NCBI GenBank assembly: GCA_009746045.1
Contig: RPFO01000178.1
Span: forward strand, 184,255 to 248,254
Reading direction: 5' to 3'
DNA: 64,000 nucleotides
From: Mesostigma viride
Taxonomy: Eukaryota > Streptophyta > Mesostigmatophyceae > Mesostigmatales > Mesostigmataceae
The first letter of the stretch is position 1. Each line of letters begins with the position of its first letter. Position numbers and translations under genes: made by a program. This document shows positions 61,837-64,000 of the stretch, piece by piece. Below the pieces are notes generated by a model. It was not told the origin of the DNA. It did no database searches and saw nothing but the letters and a program-made list of their open reading frames with translations.

Positions 61837-64000
61837 TTACGAAATAGACCCGCAAAAACGGACTGAACCTACCGTAGAGATGCTAGCAAACACAAAACGA
61901 ACAGGGCCGGAGAAATCGGCAGGATGGTTGTACTCGAGAGATGTGGAACCGGTCCCTCCGCTCGCAGCTGCTGTTGTCGGAGATGACATGGAGTGCATTT
62001 CGGAGACGCGGTACGGCCTATCTTTGCCTGTAGAAATATACTGCCTTATTTGACTGCCAGATCTTTGAAACGCTACAAAAAAGGACTCGCCGGCCATAGG
62101 AACGCGAAGTCCAGTGCTTTCGATGGACACGAGGTTGCGTTGATATCCTTGACCTCTTGCGTGGTAGAATTTACCAACTCCGCTAGCCGGTAAAAACGAG
62201 GCGAGGCCCAGTCGCTCGCCGGTTCCGTAATTAAGGTACCTCCCAAACACATTAAGGTTCGGGTCAGTGACGGTAAGAACGTTGTCGTACAAAACGGCCT
62301 AGCAGAGTCGTCCACCATCACGACGCCCGTGTTGATGTCCAAGGGCCGAACTCCGGACTGCTGGTATTAAACAAGACGGCAAAGTCGACGCCAGTGTTGA
62401 AACGAATGTCCGTGAACACGCACATGCGAGAATGTGCTTCCTCAAACCCTTGATGGAGTAATAACTTCCGTTGAGCGTGAACAGATCGTCGGCGGAATTA
62501 TCGGGCCCGAACTCAATCGTGTCTACCGCTGACCCCCCAAAACCGTGGTTTGGTCCCACGTAGGGTGAATAATGCCAAATGTTGATCTCGCCGAATCGTC
62601 TCCAGAAAACGCGTACCACGAATAACCAGAGGGAACCGGAAACTTTGAAACCGTACGTGTCGTGATTTTTGAGCCAATAGGGAGACTTGCAAACAACCAA
62701 TAGGTCTTCAAAGGTGTGAGGCTTGATCCACCCGTTCCATCCGCAGGGTTTCCAGAGTTGTCCCACGTGCCATTTCGTCCGATCCATATTTTAGCGTCCG
62801 TATCGATAGCAAACATGTACGTCCCGTTTGCTGTGATGGAAGGCGTTAGAGCGATGCTTTGGCCAGCCCCGTCAAACCTGTCTACTCCAAGCGTGAGGCT
62901 CCCCGGTAACCCCTGTAACATCGAACTCGAAATAGAAACGGCCGTTGGGCAGAAAATCGCGCATATACACTCTTGCAAGTTCCCGATGCCGTTTTCCCGT
63001 GCGGAAAGGCCGTTGTCAAGGAACGACACGCCGTTAAGATTGGAAGCCGAAACTGTGCCAGAGTTCATCACGTGAGTTCCATCCTCGTCCCAAGCATGGC
63101 TGCCGGGTATGTGGCCGTGAACGCGGATCAAATCCCTGCCCGAGCCCGACGTGGTGTAGGGGTCGTTCATCGCAAGAGCGAGGCGGAGAGGACGAAGCGA
63201 TCCGAACACGCCGAGACATAAAACAATGTCGTCGATCTCAAACGAAGGTGATGTCCACACCCCGTCCCGTCCGCCGATGAAAAGGGAAGGGAGAGAAGGG
63301 AGATTAGGACTGTTTATCGTTACCGACGACCCCTGAATCCCGTCAACGGCGACTCGGATTGTCGACAATGAACCGTCCGTCTCGAAGGTCACAACGAGGT
63401 AGTGCAGGTTTCCGTCAGCCAAGGTGACGCCACCTGGAAGAGAAAGCAACACGTTGGAACCTTGTGGCGATCCAATCCCGTTTTTACGAGCGTGGATCGT
63501 TAGCGAGGAAGATGATGACAAAGAAATCTGGTAGAAATTCGCAGCGTCCCCGTAACCGATGACCGCCCCAGTTCCTGTTGTCTTAAGTCGAAAACCGATT
63601 GAAAATGGACTTTCGTTGTTAGGAAACGTCCCTGGCAGACTTGCAAACGCTCCCGAAGAAGACGAAGCCGCAATCTGTAGCATGTTATTAGCGAATAATG
63701 AAGGTAGCACAGGGACGATAGTTGCTCGCCCTCCAGACCCGTTGTTGAGGCCAGATCCGTTTGAAAACGACCATCGGCCTAGAACTTCGCCTCCCAGAGA
63801 CCTGACTCATCAGGGTCGGTCCACGTTCCCAAAGAAAAACAATTTTGAGTCGAAATTCTCGTCATCTGCGACAAATCGCGCGGTCGTTTTGTCCCTGCGC
63901 TTAGGTACATCCTCCAATGGCCCCAAACGTCTCTTGTCGACGCTAACCAATATTTGCTGCGTTCGCAAAAGTTTTCGTTGTGAAACGCAGCCAGACAAGG
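61837..64000 (-). CDS. Lectin-like (ConA/LamG-fold) surface protein, partial and multiply frameshifted
   Basis: The frame is open at the window edge, so the 5' end is missing. An N-terminal region (WGHWRMYLSAG; LGTWTDPDESGLWEAKF) leads into a LamG-like domain near 63710-63170 (FSIGFRLKTTGTGAVIGYGD; NLHYLVVTFETDGSLSTIRV). A SPRY-like phrase (YMFAIDTDAKIWIGRNGTWD) lies near 62810. The remaining C-terminal part is spread over three frames to a stop at 61837. I count at least five one-base breaks (near 63754, 62533, 62444, 62343, 62305), most in runs of C, G or A. A carbohydrate-binding virion protein is the likely role. Confidence 0.65.

Overview
The window joins two kinds of DNA. Positions 1-9958 look like repeat-rich eukaryotic chromosome. 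They hold a 6.8-kb non-autonomous LTR retrotransposon (1456-8280, 5-bp target duplication CGTGT, primer-binding site, polypurine tract) inserted at the edge of a dead LINE reverse transcriptase on the minus strand (8286-9351). From 9959 to the end the sequence looks like a large DNA virus of a unicellular eukaryote (Nucleocytoviricota-like). It carries a D6/D11-type helicase, a KilA-N protein, a 2OG-Fe(II) oxygenase, a B12-dependent ribonucleotide reductase, PAN/lectin surface proteins and many small membrane proteins. No major capsid or polymerase gene lies in the window, so the group cannot be named. The sequence cannot tell an integrated virus from a chimeric assembly; the 9958/9959 junction is the place to test.

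The virus-like part has two compartments. The first, 9959-31560, starts with a near-perfect 13.3-kb palindrome (arms 9959-16614 and 16615-23270, no spacer) carrying four genes twice, then five more protein genes and arrays of short repeats. Its genes look eukaryote-like. Most have a TATA box about 71-87 nt before the ATG and arrays of CCACGGG/CCCGTGG plus GTTAC motifs upstream. Several share an AT-rich motif after the stop, and one (RING/TRAF-type E3-like) has a 114-nt GT-AG intron. The products are mostly Cys-rich zinc proteins or charged coiled-coil proteins of unknown function. The palindrome could be a read-through hairpin telomere or the head-to-head junction of a replication concatemer.

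The second compartment, 31.6-64 kb, is compact, with short intergenic gaps and none of that promoter grammar. It encodes a family of small C2CH-motif proteins (five members, two with in-frame TAA), three long acidic or coiled-coil proteins sharing an N-terminal HGPG motif, a block of small single-span membrane proteins, the helicase, a 1.18-kb-codon PAN-domain surface protein, the ribonucleotide reductase and two phage-tail/lectin-like proteins at the right end. The third HGPG gene is interrupted by an unclassified 1.5-kb structure with 465-bp direct repeats.

Many long genes are split by single missing bases, mostly in homopolymer runs. The pattern fits uncorrected long-read sequence better than gene decay, so split genes are annotated here as single loci with the break noted.
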